64,000 bases of DNA from Monocercomonoides exilis (lineage: Eukaryota; Preaxostyla; Oxymonadida; Polymastigidae): assembly GCA_001643675.2 (NCBI GenBank), contig LSRY02000006.1, forward strand, positions 746,501 through 810,500, written 5' to 3'. The notes beneath the pieces are model-generated. The model worked only from the letters and a program-made list of their open reading frames with translations, made no database searches and was not told where the DNA came from. The translations under genes and the position numbers were made by a program. This document shows, in pieces, positions 45,841-58,045 of the stretch. Within the stretch, counting starts at the first letter, position 1. Every line of letters begins with the position of its first letter.

Positions 45841-46850
45841 GGGTGCATATTTTATCTTGACCTCAAAATTTTATCTCGACCCTGTTTTTTTGAAACTTAT
45901 TTTTGCTTTTTTGATTTGTGAAAAGGCTTAAAACAAAAACAAAATAAATAGAATTCTTGATATTTTTGTTTTTCAGAATTCTGTTAAAAAATTTTTTTGA
46001 TATTTTTATGTTCAAAAAAATATTTAAATTTTTAATATTTTAGGACCCAGATCAAAGACTTGCTGGCCGTGAAGCGAATATTTCATAATGAACGTTTTAA
46101 GCCACAGCATCACAATTCTACATTCCTATATTATTATTTTAACCTGTTTTTGACTTTTTCAATTAAATTTTTAACCTTTTTTTCTCATTTCACTGTTTTT
46201 GCTTAAAACACGATTTTCGGAACAAATATGAATTTGTGTAAATTTTTAATCACATGAAAAATAAAAATAAGGTGTTATTGATTGTGTATTTTTGTTTAAT
46301 TTTGAAATGAAAAAGAATTGAACAAGAATTTGAAGCGAAATGGCAGAACATATAAAAATTTTGATCTGAAAATTGTTCGTCATATCCAAATATTTTAATG
46401 TTTTTTCTTTGAGATATCATTTCATTTCAAATTTGTTTTTATTTCATTTCATTAAATTTTAAAACAAATGGATGCATGTCTTTGAAATCGTGTTTTTTAA
46501 AAAAATGTATGAAATGAGAAAATGTGTTAAAAAAATAAGTTGAGAAAGTTATAAACAAGTTTAACTTATAAAAAAGAAACAATGTATTATGATATGAAAG
46601 CTGAAAACTTCTTATAAAAAATATTCGCTGGAATAGCAGCAAGTCAATGATCAAAACATAAAATTATTATAATCCTCGATCTTTTTGTGAAACATGAAAT
46701 ATTGAAAAAAAAATACAGAATAAGGAAAATAAAACATTTCAAACATTTCTGGTTATTTTTTATTTATCGCAGGCTTGTGCATAGCTGCTGACAAGGCAAA
46801 AAAGAAAAAGGTCTAGATAAAGAAAAAAGGTCAAGATAAAATTATAGCCC
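45841..46850. mobile_element. TA-flanked DNA element with 41-bp TIRs
   Basis: A 1,010-bp element flanked by TA on both sides (45839-45840 and 46851-46852). It starts GGGTGCATATTTTATCTTGA and ends, reverse-complemented, GGGCTATAATTTTATCTTGA; the similarity continues to GACC at both inner ends. TA duplication suggests the Tc1/mariner superfamily. The interior is AT-rich without a transposase. It holds one exon-like fragment at 46045-46085 after a TTTTAG acceptor, reading DPDQRLAGREA, which resembles the DP.QR.....A segment near the end of protein-kinase domains. It is probably non-autonomous. Confidence 0.75.
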
Positions 46851-46852
46851 TA

Positions 46853-48360
46853 TTTCAGAAGTTGAACGTTTTCCACATTTAAAGTGTATAAAGGCGGTTC
46901 ATTTTTCATTTCTAAAAGCCCCTTGTCATTTTTCCGCAAGCTTCTCCATGTTTGAAGCGTTGTTTGATGCCTCTTGTCGAGCGTTTGAATCAATTATAAA
47001 TTGGATTCAATTTTTTTTTTTCTCTTCTTCGTCTTCGTCTTCGTCTTCTATCGTTAAAATATTTTGTCCATGTATTGTATTCACTTTTCAAGTATAATGC
47101 CTCTTCTTTATGGAGCTTAGACTCTCTTCAGAAAGTCCAATATCCATCTTTCGGATTTGTTACACGAAAATATCTCGTTCAAAAATAATTTGCCTTTTGA
47201 AATTGGAAATCTTTTATAGACGATTCAAATCAAAGAAAATAAATGTAATCATGTTGTAAGCATATAAATGATGAGCATTATTATCTCCATGATTCGAACA
47301 AATCATGTGAAAAATTCAATTTCTCAAAATTTTCGTTGTCAAAAGCAAATCCATTGATTTTAAAATCTCTATAACAAGCAAAAACTAAAAAATTGTTTAT
47401 GTAATGATAGAAATACAAATATATACTTTATGCAAAACACATTTCAGGTTTTTTAAATAAAAGCAAATTGCCTTTCATATTTCATTTTCTGCAAAATTAA
47501 ATTTTCATGTCTGAAACTTGAGATTTCATTTTAGCTTAAAATCGCGAATTTATCTCTGAAATCAATTCTTTCAAGCAAAAATCGCTTTCCAAAAAAAAAA
47601 GAACAATTTTTGAAAAATTAATGGGAAAGCGTTTTTAATGATACAGAATTCTTTCGTTTATGAAAATTTTAATGATTTGTTCCAAACTTTTTTTGCAATC
47701 GTATGATTATTATTCAAACACAATCGTGCAATATAAGATACAAAAATATTCAAAATTGATAAAAAATCTTTGAAAGAACTATGTGGAACAAAATTCAAAA
47801 AATATAAAATTATTTTGAATTATACTAAAAAAAAATTTTTTTCATATCTTTTTCTTTTTCTTTTTTTATTTGTTGTTGTTGTTTTGAATAGTTCGTTTTG
47901 AAGTTTCTTATTTTGTGAATAAAATATTAGAACCGATTTTGAAAAAAAAACAAGCATAGATAAAAGATACGATAAAAGCGATAATTAAAAAAAACGTAAT
48001 TTTCATAAAAAAGAGATTCTTTTTTTTTTCGTTTTGATGACATAAAAATGAATTTTCACTTGTAACGATATTGTGAGAAAAACTGATGAAATTATCAATC
48101 AAAAACATATTCTTTTTTGCGAACTTTTCTAATTTACGATAAATTTCAAAACTGATTGGAGTTCCTGATAAAATGAAGAATAAAAATCAGAAATTGGCAA
48201 ATACTATATGGATTCTAAAATTTTGGTTTTTTTTTAAAGGAGTAAGAAACATAATAACTTTTTTTAATAAACCACAATTACAACAATAGATAGAAAATAA
48301 TTCTAAGATAGTTCTTAAGAATCGTTTGAAAAAAAAATCAAAAAACAATTCAAAATAGCT
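46853..48360. other. AT-rich intergenic region
   Basis: No convincing gene. A short plus-strand frame starts with ATG at about 46950 (MFEALFDASCRAFESIINW), runs into a serine run (TCT/TCG repeat near 47030-47050) and stops near 47095. It could be an exon or a small protein, but support is weak. Confidence 0.35.
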
Positions 48361-50586
48361 TCAAAAGTATTCAACTTCAACAGGCGCCTCTCTTTTAATG
48401 TGATCGTTCGTTATTGACAACTTCGAAGGTTGAGCCTTTTTATCTTTTGACTGGCGCTTGGAAGAGCCGAATCCCTGATATGTTAACAAGAACGAAGCAA
48501 ACCGAACAGAAGAAGAATCATAATTTTCAGCCTCATCCGAATCTTCTTCCTCTTCTTCCTCTTCTTCAAGGGAAGTTTCAGTAACTGCTCCGTTGCCCAT
48601 TTTCATCATAGACGTATCTTGTTCAGTTTTTTTCCTTTCCAGTTTCTCTCTTCTTTTCACTCTCCTTTCTTTCTTTTTAAACATTTCTTTTTCCTCTTCT
48701 TCTTCATTCTGTTGTTTTTCCAACAGCTCCTTCTTCAGTCTTTTGTAGTTGCACACTTTGATTGTGATGAAAATGCAAAAAAGCACAAAAGTCAAAGCCA
48801 TCACACAGCATACAAAGATTGACAATATCGTCAATGGATCGGAATCCGACGAAGAGCTCATTGCCGAGCTTGGTGAAACACGCAAATTGAAACTGCGATA
48901 ATTCGATCTTAACAGCTTAAAATATGCTGAAATAGAAAAGGAATGAGATTCTTCAGCTGGTTTGTCTTTACCCAGCCATTCATTGTGCACTTCTTTTGCG
49001 TCACAACTTTCATCGAGGCAAAAGCCTGCTAATTCTGCTGATTTACCTTCTGTATTGTCCAAGCAATTAGCAAATTTGACTGATTCATTCAACATCTTCA
49101 CATTTGAATCAAGTTGAACATCTAAAAATCCGTTCTGAATTGTATTGTTCACAAATGTGCATTCTGTAAATTCGACGCTGAACTTGTTTGAAAAGTCCAA
49201 GCTTTTCTCACTCACGTGAATGCTGATTGCTCCTCCATTAACCGCGTTATTATTGCTAAACACTGCTTTTGTAATGCTTGTTGCCTTTGTATTAAAACAA
49301 ATAATTGCTCCTCCTTCCTTTGTGAATGATTCTTCATTCCATTTCACTTCCTTTTCTGATGTTTCGCAGAAGCAATATGAAAAGATTGAAGAACTAACAA
49401 CAAATTCATCACAATCAAGTATGAAAACGGCTCCTCCTCCACCATATTTACTTTTTACGTTTTGAAAAGTCGAATTTTTGATGAAAAGAGACGCGGAATA
49501 AAAATTATCTTCATCTTTTTCTTTTTCTTCCATTTTTTCTCCAACAATATTTATTGCTCCTCCTTCTTCTTCGGCCCAGCAGTCAATAACCCTGCAATCG
49601 CACAAACTGATGTCGACAATTGTTGTACCCGAATCTTTAGATTTTGGCGCGAAACAAAAAACGCTTCCTCTCTTTGCACTCATTTGCTGAAAAGTGCAAA
49701 ATGAGTACGATATATTTCTGTGTGGTGATGTTTGCGAAGAGCCAAGTGAATAAAAAACTGAATTACGCTTATTATTGGATGATTCTGTTGTTTGATGTTG
49801 ATGAATATTCGAAAAAGAAGTATTCGAAAAAATGAATGATGAAACTTCATCCCAATCTGGAAGAATATTCCCAATTGGATGAATATTTCCGTTGGAAAAT
49901 GTGCATCCTTCAACTGTGAGTTGTTGAATATCATTACCTTTATAAATGTTGCTTGTTTTCGTATTGCTGCAAGTTGGTGTTGAAAGATTGGTAAAATAAC
50001 AATTTGTCATTTGAACAGAGCTCAGTGGACCAAAATTTTCCAAAAAATAAGAGTGAAATAACTCAAAATTTCCAAATTTTAAATTTGACATTTGAATATT
50101 CCCGCCTAGCTTGCCTGTAAAAAGAGAAGACGCTGCGGATATTAGATTCTGAAATGATTCAATAGAAATGTTATTTATTTCAAAATTCCCATCCTCCATG
50201 AAGAACAAAATTTTTCCTGCATCCTTTTCAAGAATGGAAGAGTCTTTGATTTCAACCTTTGAATCTTTAAATAAATCAACAATTGTGTTTAGTCCAGTTG
50301 CGGCAAGAGCAACTGACTCAAGGATTAATGAGGAATTCTTCACAATAAAGATCCGATTTGAAGTGTCATCATTTGGTTTCACAATAGTTTCCAGTACTGC
50401 ATCTTTCGATGATAGATCAGCAGCTGGAAAGTTCTTTATTTGGTATTGTTCTTTTTCCAGGGAATTCGAGTGCAAATTCTTGAATGAAGCATGAAGTGAT
50501 TTCCTTTTTTCACTGATCATTGTATCTGCATCAAATGATGCATCATTCTGGAAAAATAACGAAGATATGAATAAAAACAACAACAT
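48361..50586 (-). CDS. Beta-helix type I membrane protein without kinase domain
   Basis: A 741-residue single exon from ATG 50584-50586 to TGA. It has an N-terminal signal peptide (MLLFLFISSLFFQNDASF) and an ectodomain of short Asn/Ser/Cys turns, including FVEFTECTFVNNTIQNGFLD-like segments and repeated GGAI motifs, as in polymorphic beta-helix surface proteins. A single membrane span (ILSIFVCCVMALTFVLFCIF) lies near residue 600, followed by a short charged tail with a Lys/Glu helix and an acidic run. It shares its general architecture with the 36058-44892 protein but is a quarter of its length, lacks the CG...PC modules and has no kinase-like domain. Likely a surface adhesin or receptor. It is divergent with the gene starting at 50702. 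Confidence 0.8.
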   Translation of the reverse strand: MLLFLFISSLFFQNDASFDADTMISEKRKSLHASFKNLHSNSLEKEQYQIKNFPAADLSSKDAVLETIVKPNDDTSNRIFIVKNSSLILESVALAATGLNTIVDLFKDSKVEIKDSSILEKDAGKILFFMEDGNFEINNISIESFQNLISAASSLFTGKLGGNIQMSNLKFGNFELFHSYFLENFGPLSSVQMTNCYFTNLSTPTCSNTKTSNIYKGNDIQQLTVEGCTFSNGNIHPIGNILPDWDEVSSFIFSNTSFSNIHQHQTTESSNNKRNSVFYSLGSSQTSPHRNISYSFCTFQQMSAKRGSVFCFAPKSKDSGTTIVDISLCDCRVIDCWAEEEGGAINIVGEKMEEKEKDEDNFYSASLFIKNSTFQNVKSKYGGGGAVFILDCDEFVVSSSIFSYCFCETSEKEVKWNEESFTKEGGAIICFNTKATSITKAVFSNNNAVNGGAISIHVSEKSLDFSNKFSVEFTECTFVNNTIQNGFLDVQLDSNVKMLNESVKFANCLDNTEGKSAELAGFCLDESCDAKEVHNEWLGKDKPAEESHSFSISAYFKLLRSNYRSFNLRVSPSSAMSSSSDSDPLTILSIFVCCVMALTFVLFCIFITIKVCNYKRLKKELLEKQQNEEEEEKEMFKKKERRVKRREKLERKKTEQDTSMMKMGNGAVTETSLEEEEEEEEDSDEAENYDSSSVRFASFLLTYQGFGSSKRQSKDKKAQPSKLSITNDHIKREAPVEVEYF

Positions 50587-50701
50587 TGAAAAAAGATAAA
50601 ATATTATGGATTATGACCATATTTATTTTTTCATCATGGAAAATAAGATAATTTGGTAAATATCGATCTTATTTTTTAAAATTTTTATTTTATTCAACGA
50701 A
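50587..50701. promoter_or_regulatory. Short bidirectional intergenic promoter region
   Basis: Only 115 bp separate the start codons of two divergent genes. The sequence is strongly AT-rich with a TTTAAAATTTTTATTTTATT stretch near 50675-50695. No specific element can be named; a shared promoter is inferred from spacing. Confidence 0.4.
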
Positions 50702-52781
50702 ATGTCGTATATTTCTACGCAAGATTTTAAAGAATATGAACACAATTCTGAGATGTACAAAACCTGTGAGTCTTCAAGACATATAGGTCGAGATAGGTTC
50801 GATGATGCTTCTTTATCTCCTCCATTGACACCTGATGATGAGCCGCAAATTTCCTCAGTGAAACAAAAACGCACTCCTGTAAGAAAAACAGATATTAAGA
50901 GTAATCATACTATTCAATCAAAATCAGCTCAAAGATGCCCAACAAAGCGGTTTTCTTCATCAAGAGCTTATTATTCGCCAAGTGAAAGTATACGTGGTTC
51001 GATTCATACTCCGTCAACATGCAGATCAGAAGGTGCATCAAGTTATGCAATTGAAAGGCAAAGTGCATCTGCAAAAAGGCCTGAAACATCTGTTCATAAT
51101 TCAAGAATGAATCGTGCGAGTTCAAATCAAAGGCCTTCAACAGCCGCAGAAATAGCTATAACATCAACCAAAAAACCGTCATCGCAAAAATCATTTAGAC
51201 CTCGCACAAGCAGTAATTTAATTTCCAGAACACGTCAAATGAAATCGTCAACTTCATTATCAACTCCAAAACAAAATACGCGTTCTTTTAAGCAAGATAA
51301 AATTGCAGAAGTTGATGAAACTGCTGTATCACTTAATTTTGAATCGGAAATGAGTGAAGAAGTATGAATAATAACTGTTAAGTGTAATTTCTCAAAAGCA
51401 TACATTCAATTTCTTTTTTCCTAAAAGGAAATAAATGCTCAAATCGAAGAATTTGAACGAAGAAAGCAAATTGCAGTGAAAACGTATGAATTCTCAAAAG
51501 CAGAAGACGCTCAAAAAGCTATCGAAATATTAAAAAAGCTGAAAGAAGACGCAAAGACGCAAAGTTTGAAGAGAGCTCATTCAGAACGGCAGAAACAAAT
51601 TTTGGTGTGTTCAGTTTATGACATCTTAATTTTTAAATGGCGATTGTTTATTTTATCTTGTTTTCTATTCCAATGAAATTTTATTCCTTCTTGAATAATT
51701 CTTGTTTGTTAGGAGAGATATCAATTTGAGAAAGAGGAGCTTGAGTTTGAATGGAAAACCTTATTTAATGCGCAGAAAGAGGAAGGAGAAAGAAGTTTGA
51801 AAGAATTAAGAACTGCAGCTGCGCAGAAGAGAAAACAAATACAAGATGCTCCAATTTATCCAGAAAATTTCCATCCTTCCAAAATTATTCTTGATTTAAA
51901 AAGAAAAGTATGATTTTTTTAGTTTTGAGCATTTTTATGATAAAAAAAAATATTTGTTTTGATTCAAAAATCTTCTCTTCTTCTTGCAATGCCATAATGT
52001 TTGCCTTGAATTGCTAAGATTGATGTTCTTTCTGCAAGTGAAAAATTCAAGGAAGCAGGAGCATTGACAAAGGAACTGAAAAAAGCTGTATGTTTATTTA
52101 GCATTCTTGAATAGTGTATATTGACATGGATTTTTTTTTTTTTTCTTTGCATTCTCAATTATTTCATGTGTATTTATTTGATGAATATCTTTTCATATAC
52201 TTCGCTTATCAATTCTCAACCAACGAACTTTGTGATTCGATGTGAAATGAATTTTTGTGGTTATGTGAATTCATAATTGCTTCAATGCAACAGGAAGCAG
52301 AAGAAGCAGAGGAGTATCAGAAAGCAATGGAAGATAAAAAGAGGAGAACTCTTGCTGCTTTAGATGGTATTTGATCGTTAAGCTTTATATGATTTTATTT
52401 AAGTCCTTCAATAACATTTTTATAATTTTTTCTTTATTTTCTATTTTTAATAATATTCATAATCAACTTCAGCAAAGCAGCAAAAGGATGAAGCAGATTT
52501 GTTAAGAAACCTCGAAGACCAAAAAAAGTCAATGATGGCACTCGAAAGACGGGCAAGACAAGAGTTTGTTATGAGTCTTTCTTTTATCTTTGCATAAAAA
52601 TCACTTTTATGAATAATATTTATTGTTTCTTTCTTGCTCATCATCCTTTTTTTATACCAAAAATGCGGATTTTTGATTTGGTTGTGCTTATTGTAGGTTG
52701 GATTCGCGTTTCAGAATGATTTCAAGAATGGAGGAAGATATTCAATCAACGCTCACAAAGAAAAGTCTGAAAAAGGGATGA
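50702..52781 (+). CDS. Coiled-coil protein with disordered N-terminus, seven exons
   Basis: Exons 50702-51361, 51428-51603, 51713-51907, 52019-52087, 52294-52366, 52473-52563 and 52697-52781; donors GTATG, GTGTG, GTATG, GTATG, GTATT and GTTTG; all phases agree; stop TGA. The first exon encodes about 220 residues of Ser/Arg-rich disordered sequence (SSQKSFRPRTSSNLISRTR). The remaining exons form a continuous charged coiled coil of about 225 residues (INAQIEEFERRKQIAVK; ALTKELKKA; DLLRNLEDQKKSMMALE; RFRMISRMEEDIQSTL). The layout resembles ciliary or basal-body coiled-coil proteins, but no family is assigned. It is a clear example of an intron-rich gene beside single-exon ones. Confidence 0.82.
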
Positions 52782-53094
52782 ACGTGAAAATTTTTATCAG
52801 CTTTTGGTTTCTTTGTTTAAATATTCTCTTGTTGTTATTGATATAGTTACAATTTTTTTGACGTTTTTGTGTTATATTATTGCTTTTCAACAATATCTTT
52901 CGTTTGTTTAGTAAAGGTTTTTACTAATAAAAATTTTTTTGGAATTGTAAAGAGTAATTTTTGAAAACAGATTTGTTTTTTTATCAAAATAATTTATTTG
53001 TATAATTGTTATGATAAGCTCAAATGATTTCAAAATAGGAGAATTTTTAATTTCGAAAGAATTAAAATATGTTGATGGGTAAGATCTTTAAAAG
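52782..53094. other. Spacer, no gene seen
   Basis: AT-rich, between two co-oriented plus-strand genes. Nothing is recognised apart from AATAAA-like motifs near 52925. Confidence 0.4.
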
Positions 53095-56000
53095 ATGAAA
53101 GCACAAAAATTTGAGGGTTTAAAAGACGAAAAGGAAGACAAAAAGTTTAAGCGCAAGCGTGTCATTAAGGTGAGTATATGTTTATGCAAATTAGATTGTG
53201 AATATTTTTGTCTTTGTTTAGAAAGCTCGTTCTTACGCAATGTGCAAACAACTTGTGAAAATAACGAAAGGAAGGGAAATGGGAAGGGAAAATTACAGTT
53301 TGAAATTTTGTTTGTTATCTGTTTAATCGGTTTTATGTTTTTAAAGTTCCATTATCGACTGCTGTGGAAAAGCTTGGTGCTGGATCTGGAACTGCATGCT
53401 ATTTTTCTCTGATGGTCTGCTTTTTTATTATTAATATCTTTCATTTTTATGTACATATATGTGATATGCAATGTTAATGTGATGCTCCCGAAAGAAACAC
53501 ATGGCATTGATTTTTGGTCTTTGTACAATCACTGCCATTGCCACAATGGTTCTTTGCACTCAATTTTCATTCTTCTACCCGGATCCAACAGATATGTTGC
53601 TATGGATTACTCCTAGCAATATTGTAAAAGCCAGATGGGAAGAAAGTCTTGATTCAAATAAAGTTAAGTTTGCATTTATTTTTAGCATTGGAAAATTAAA
53701 AAGAGTTTAAATAATGTAAAGATTCATCCTCATTCCAGAACTCCTCTTTTGCATTTTATTTTTCGCTGGAGTTAAATGCATGCGTTCGAATTTGAAAGAT
53801 GTGGAAGATCAAGCAGATAATGAATTTTTGTCAGCTGGTGATTATGGAATGCTTGTAGATGGTCTTCCTCGAGATTTAAAAGATGCCAAGCGTGTTGTTG
53901 ATCACTTTGAGAAGCTCAACGCGCAAGTTCATTCAGCACTTCTTTGCTATGATGTATCGAAGTGTGGTCCGAATCAAGCTAAGCTTGACGAAGCTGTGGA
54001 AGAGGTTTGAGGCGTTTTACATTTGCTTTGATATAATTAAATATATATACATAACGTTTTGTGTCTTGTAAACGTGTGTTTCTCAGTTCCGCACAGCAGA
54101 AAGAGCAGAAGATACTTCAATGGCCAATCTCACTCACTTTGCCAAGAACTATCTTACTCATGAAGAGCGTATTATAGATTTTTCAAACCACGAAGGCGAA
54201 GAAAAACAGAGCGGAATCATTGGAAAGCTTCTTCGTTTGATTGGATGGAAGAGAGATCCAAGTATGATTGCGGCATTTATTGCTTATCTTCATTTTATAT
54301 GCAAAAAAAAATTTTTTTTTAATTTTCAATTTTTCTCTTTTCTCTTGTATTATGTGAATAATATCTACTTGTGTATATGTTTTGAATGGCAAACCATTTC
54401 ATTCAGTTTCTTATCGCGGAACGATCCAGAAGCTTTTGAAGAAAAGAAACAAGATGGGGAATCCAGCTGACAACAAGAATACTGGCGTTGCATTTGTGCT
54501 GTTTGAGTATTCAAAGGATATGAAGGACATCGCCTACAGATACACAACAGAGTCCAAATACAACATCTTTGGCACACTCACAAATATGACTGAAGAATTG
54601 TATGAATAAAATTGGATTGTTCTGAATTTTATTTGTATTATTGTACTTTGTTTTTTTTATAATTACATATCAACAATCTTTTTCTGTTTGCATTTCTGCT
54701 TTACAGGAAATTTGAAGGAAAATATTTGCTTCGTGTGCAGTCATGTGTTGAGCCAAGCGATGTGAAATTTGAGAATCTGGGAACAGGACAGGCAGAAGTC
54801 ATTATTAGAACTATTATTCTTGATCTCATTGCTTTGGTATGAAATGTTGCAATGTTTCTTCTTTTTTTTTCGTGGCTAACCTTATCTTCTATTGAATATA
54901 TTGAACTTATGTTTTTCTATTCTTTTTTTGAATATTATTGTTATTCACTTCTTTGATAAACTCAGGTATTTATTACAGCTGGTGTTGTCATCCCACACTT
55001 TTTCAACGAGCTAAAGACTAAAAACAACGACCTTATTCTTTCACTTGTGCTTTCATTAGTCGTGACAGTTCTTTCAACAGCTATCACAATGATCATCAAG
55101 ATGATGGCTCCATTTACAAAGAGGAGGACGCAGACGCTTCTTGTCTCCTCTTCGATTTTCCGCATTTGGGTGGCTGATTTCCTGATGGGTGTGTTTGCCA
55201 CATGGCTGTTCTCGATCATCGACTCAAAGGAAGTCGCCTACCAAGATCGGATGCCAGAGTCGCGGTCGAAGTACTTCATGAGCTACATCTGGTTCGAAGA
55301 GGTGGCAATTAACTTGCTGATGGTTATCATTGTAGATGTGGCGAAAGTGTCGATCATGCAGTTCACACAGATCGTTGGGCGGGTGATGCGCCTGCCAATC
55401 ATCATCTTTGCTGACAAGTTCACGCAGCATGAGGTGAACAAGGCATTTGAACCGCCGGCGTGGCCGCTCGAGATTCGGATGGCGCATATGATCAAGACGG
55501 TGTTTGTGGGCATGATGATATCTCCCTTCATGCCTGTGGTGGTACCGTTCCTGGCAGTCTACTTTGCCCTGCAGTTCTGGATTGACAAGTTCAATCTGCT
55601 GAGATGGTACAGGGCGCCTGCACAGTACTCGTTTGACATGATTTTGACAGTGTGCAACTACATCGAGTATGCCATCCACATCCACTGCATCTCAACCATC
55701 GTGTCGTATGTCTTGCTTTCTTATCACAGCAACCCTGAAGAGAACACCTTTGAGACTTATTGGTTCGGCTATGTGTTTGCCATCTGCTATGGAACATTTC
55801 TCTTGTGGAGATTTATCATGTGGCTGTACTGGGGATGCAAGAGAGGATTCATTGTGAAGAACAAAGCGCAAAAGGACGATGAGATGGACGAGACGTTCGG
55901 GCAGAAATTCTCCAAGTTTGAAGATGTGCTTCAGTGCTACATTGATATGCACCCGTGCTACAACGAGCCAGATGTGCACACAGCCAAAAAGATCGACGGC

Positions 56001-57202
56001 CTCGATACGACGCCAATTGCAGATTATCAGTATTACTCATACTACGGGAAGCGGAAGCATGTGAGGCCGCTGAAGAAGAAGATTGCCTGCTTAAATGCTG
56101 ATGGTGCAGAGAAGTATGTGGATGCCAGCAACAAGGCGAAAGTGAAGAGGGCGATGATGACGCAGCGGCAGAGAGACAAGCTGGATGGGAAATCGACGTG
56201 GCGCTTCAACTGGTTTGGTATCGGTGTGGACGATCCAGACAACGACGACAATCAGGAAGAGAATGTGAAGTTCGGCTGTATCGACGATGTGACGTTCTCT
56301 GCTGAGCCAGCCACGACGCAGGATGGCCGCTTTGTGATTGGGTTGGACTCCTACTCGGTTGCTTATCCGACGCCTCCTTCGGCTGATTCATCATCTTCTT
56401 CTTCGTCTTCATCGTCTTCATATCAAACGTATGAGAACCCTGCTTTTATTGTGGCGCAGACAGAAGCGATTCCTGAGAGCTCCCAGCCTACATATCCAAT
56501 TGCTCCTGGGAGTGCATATCCCATTGCACCAGCTGAGCCTATTGGAGCTGGGCCGATGATAGCCGAACCTGTTGGAACTGCTCCAATTATGGCTGAGCCT
56601 GTGGTATCAGCTCCTATCATGGCTGAGCCTGCTCCTGTGGTTGAATCTGCACCGATTGCTTCTGCTGAGCCTGTCTCCGCTGAGCAAGCAGCGCCAGCCA
56701 CGTTCCTTGTTGCAGAAGCACCAGCGACTTATCCAATTGCTTCAGAAATTACATACCCCATCGCTCCTGTTGCTGCTTCTGCTGCTGCTCCTGTTGAGGC
56801 ATATGCTGTCGAACCAGTGACAAATGGAATGGTTGTGGCAAGTGCTGTAACATATCCTACTGAACCCGCTGTGCAGTCGCTGCATCATCCTGTCGAATTT
56901 GATTATCCACAGCCACCACCTCAGTAAATTGTTTAGCATACAACTGATTTTTTTTCACCTTTTTTTGTCAAATGTGTAAATTTTAAAAATCATTTATTTA
57001 TTAACTTATTTATTTATTATTTACCTACATTTTTTACCAAAACGTTGACTAATTTGTTAGGAGAATAATGTTTTCATTTGTTTATTTTGTGTTTTTTTCT
57101 AAAATGTTTTGACATTTTTATAATTTTTATAAATTGTTTCAGGGAATGTTTTAGTAATATGACTTATAAGAGCAAGATGACTATCTTTAAGGAGATTCTA
57201 TG
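53095..57202 (+). CDS. OSCA/TMEM63 (CSC1-like) mechanosensitive cation channel
   Basis: Multi-exon: 53095-53169, 53222-53297, 53347-53414, 53495 to about 53640, a TM2 exon from about 53743-53776 to 54004, and further exons to the long one beginning at 54965. Family marks in order: IPLSTAVEKLGAGSGTACYF before the first core helix; FAGVKCM... then DYGMLVDGLPRDLKDAKRV (cytosolic domain start); VAFVLFEYSKDMKDIAYRY; the hallmark VEPSDVKFENLGTGQ; then hydrophobic helices such as IILDLIALVFITAGVVIP and WVADFLMGVFATWLFSI. The C-terminal tail is Pro/Ala-rich with repeated APIMAEPV units and a serine run. The stop is TAA at 56925-56927 if unspliced. A GTAAAT...TTTCAG intron (56918-57142) would add 19 residues and end at TGA 57202. 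Function: osmotic/stretch-gated Ca2+-permeable channel. Confidence 0.82.
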
Positions 57203-57973
57203 ATTAATAATTTTTTTTTAGGAAACTAGTTCTTTCATGCATACCTTCTGTGTAATGGAATTATGATTTCTGAACAATTTTTTTCCTTAGTTGTATCCTT
57301 ATAATTCTTAAACAAAATCAGTAGTCGTGTTTATTGTTTTTCAAAGTTTTCAGAGATGCCAAAATTTTTGATAAAATAACAAAATAAAACGATAGAATAA
57401 TAATAAGAAAAAAAGGTGGGGGAAAAAAAAATAAAAATATCAATAAAGATATCTTAGAGTGTGTGTTCCTTTTTTTAATCACTCTTTCGTTCCAGTTTTG
57501 TTCAGAAAATTATTCTTTTTGGGAATAGTTGAAAAAAGTCTGATGAAATTTTTGAACTGTTTGGAAAATTCCATCAAAATTTCCATTTTTTTTTCAACTA
57601 TTCCCACAAACAATAATTTTCAGAGCAAAACTAGAACGAAAAAATGATTTTAAAAAGGAACAACAAAATATATAAAAATATTAAATAAGCAAGCAAATAT
57701 AAAATCAAATACAAATAAAATAACAGAATGAAGCAATAAACTGTAAAATAAATAAAAAATGTTCGCCTATTCACTTTCAAAAAGTAATTTTTAAAAATTA
57801 CTAAAAAGTATAGAAAGGCATCAAAATGTGATAATAAAGCACAAATGTGCATTCAAAGTGAAAAGGTTGAAAGGGGTTGTTGATTTGAAAATGACTCCAA
57901 AAAATTAAAAAATAAAAAAAAAAATAAAAACTAAGTTAAAAATTAAATAAAAATTTAAATAAAATAGATAAAA
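57203..57973. other. Intergenic, with one foldback
   Basis: AT-rich with poly-A runs between convergent genes. It contains the inverted repeat at 57487-57643 and no reading frame of note. Confidence 0.45.
57487..57643. repeat. Foldback inverted repeat
   Basis: 57487-57538 and 57594-57643 are inverted copies of about 50 bp. Both contain AATTATT and GGGAATAGTTGAAAAA in matching order, around a 55-bp loop. Its outer edge (TCGTTCCAGTTTTGTTC) resembles the foldback at 61872-62094 (TCGTTCGAGTTTTGATC). Confidence 0.65.
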
Positions 57974-58045
57974 TCATTTATGAGTGAATTAATATTATCT
58001 TTAATCATTGGTCTATTTTAATACAGTAGCATCAATATGTATTGC

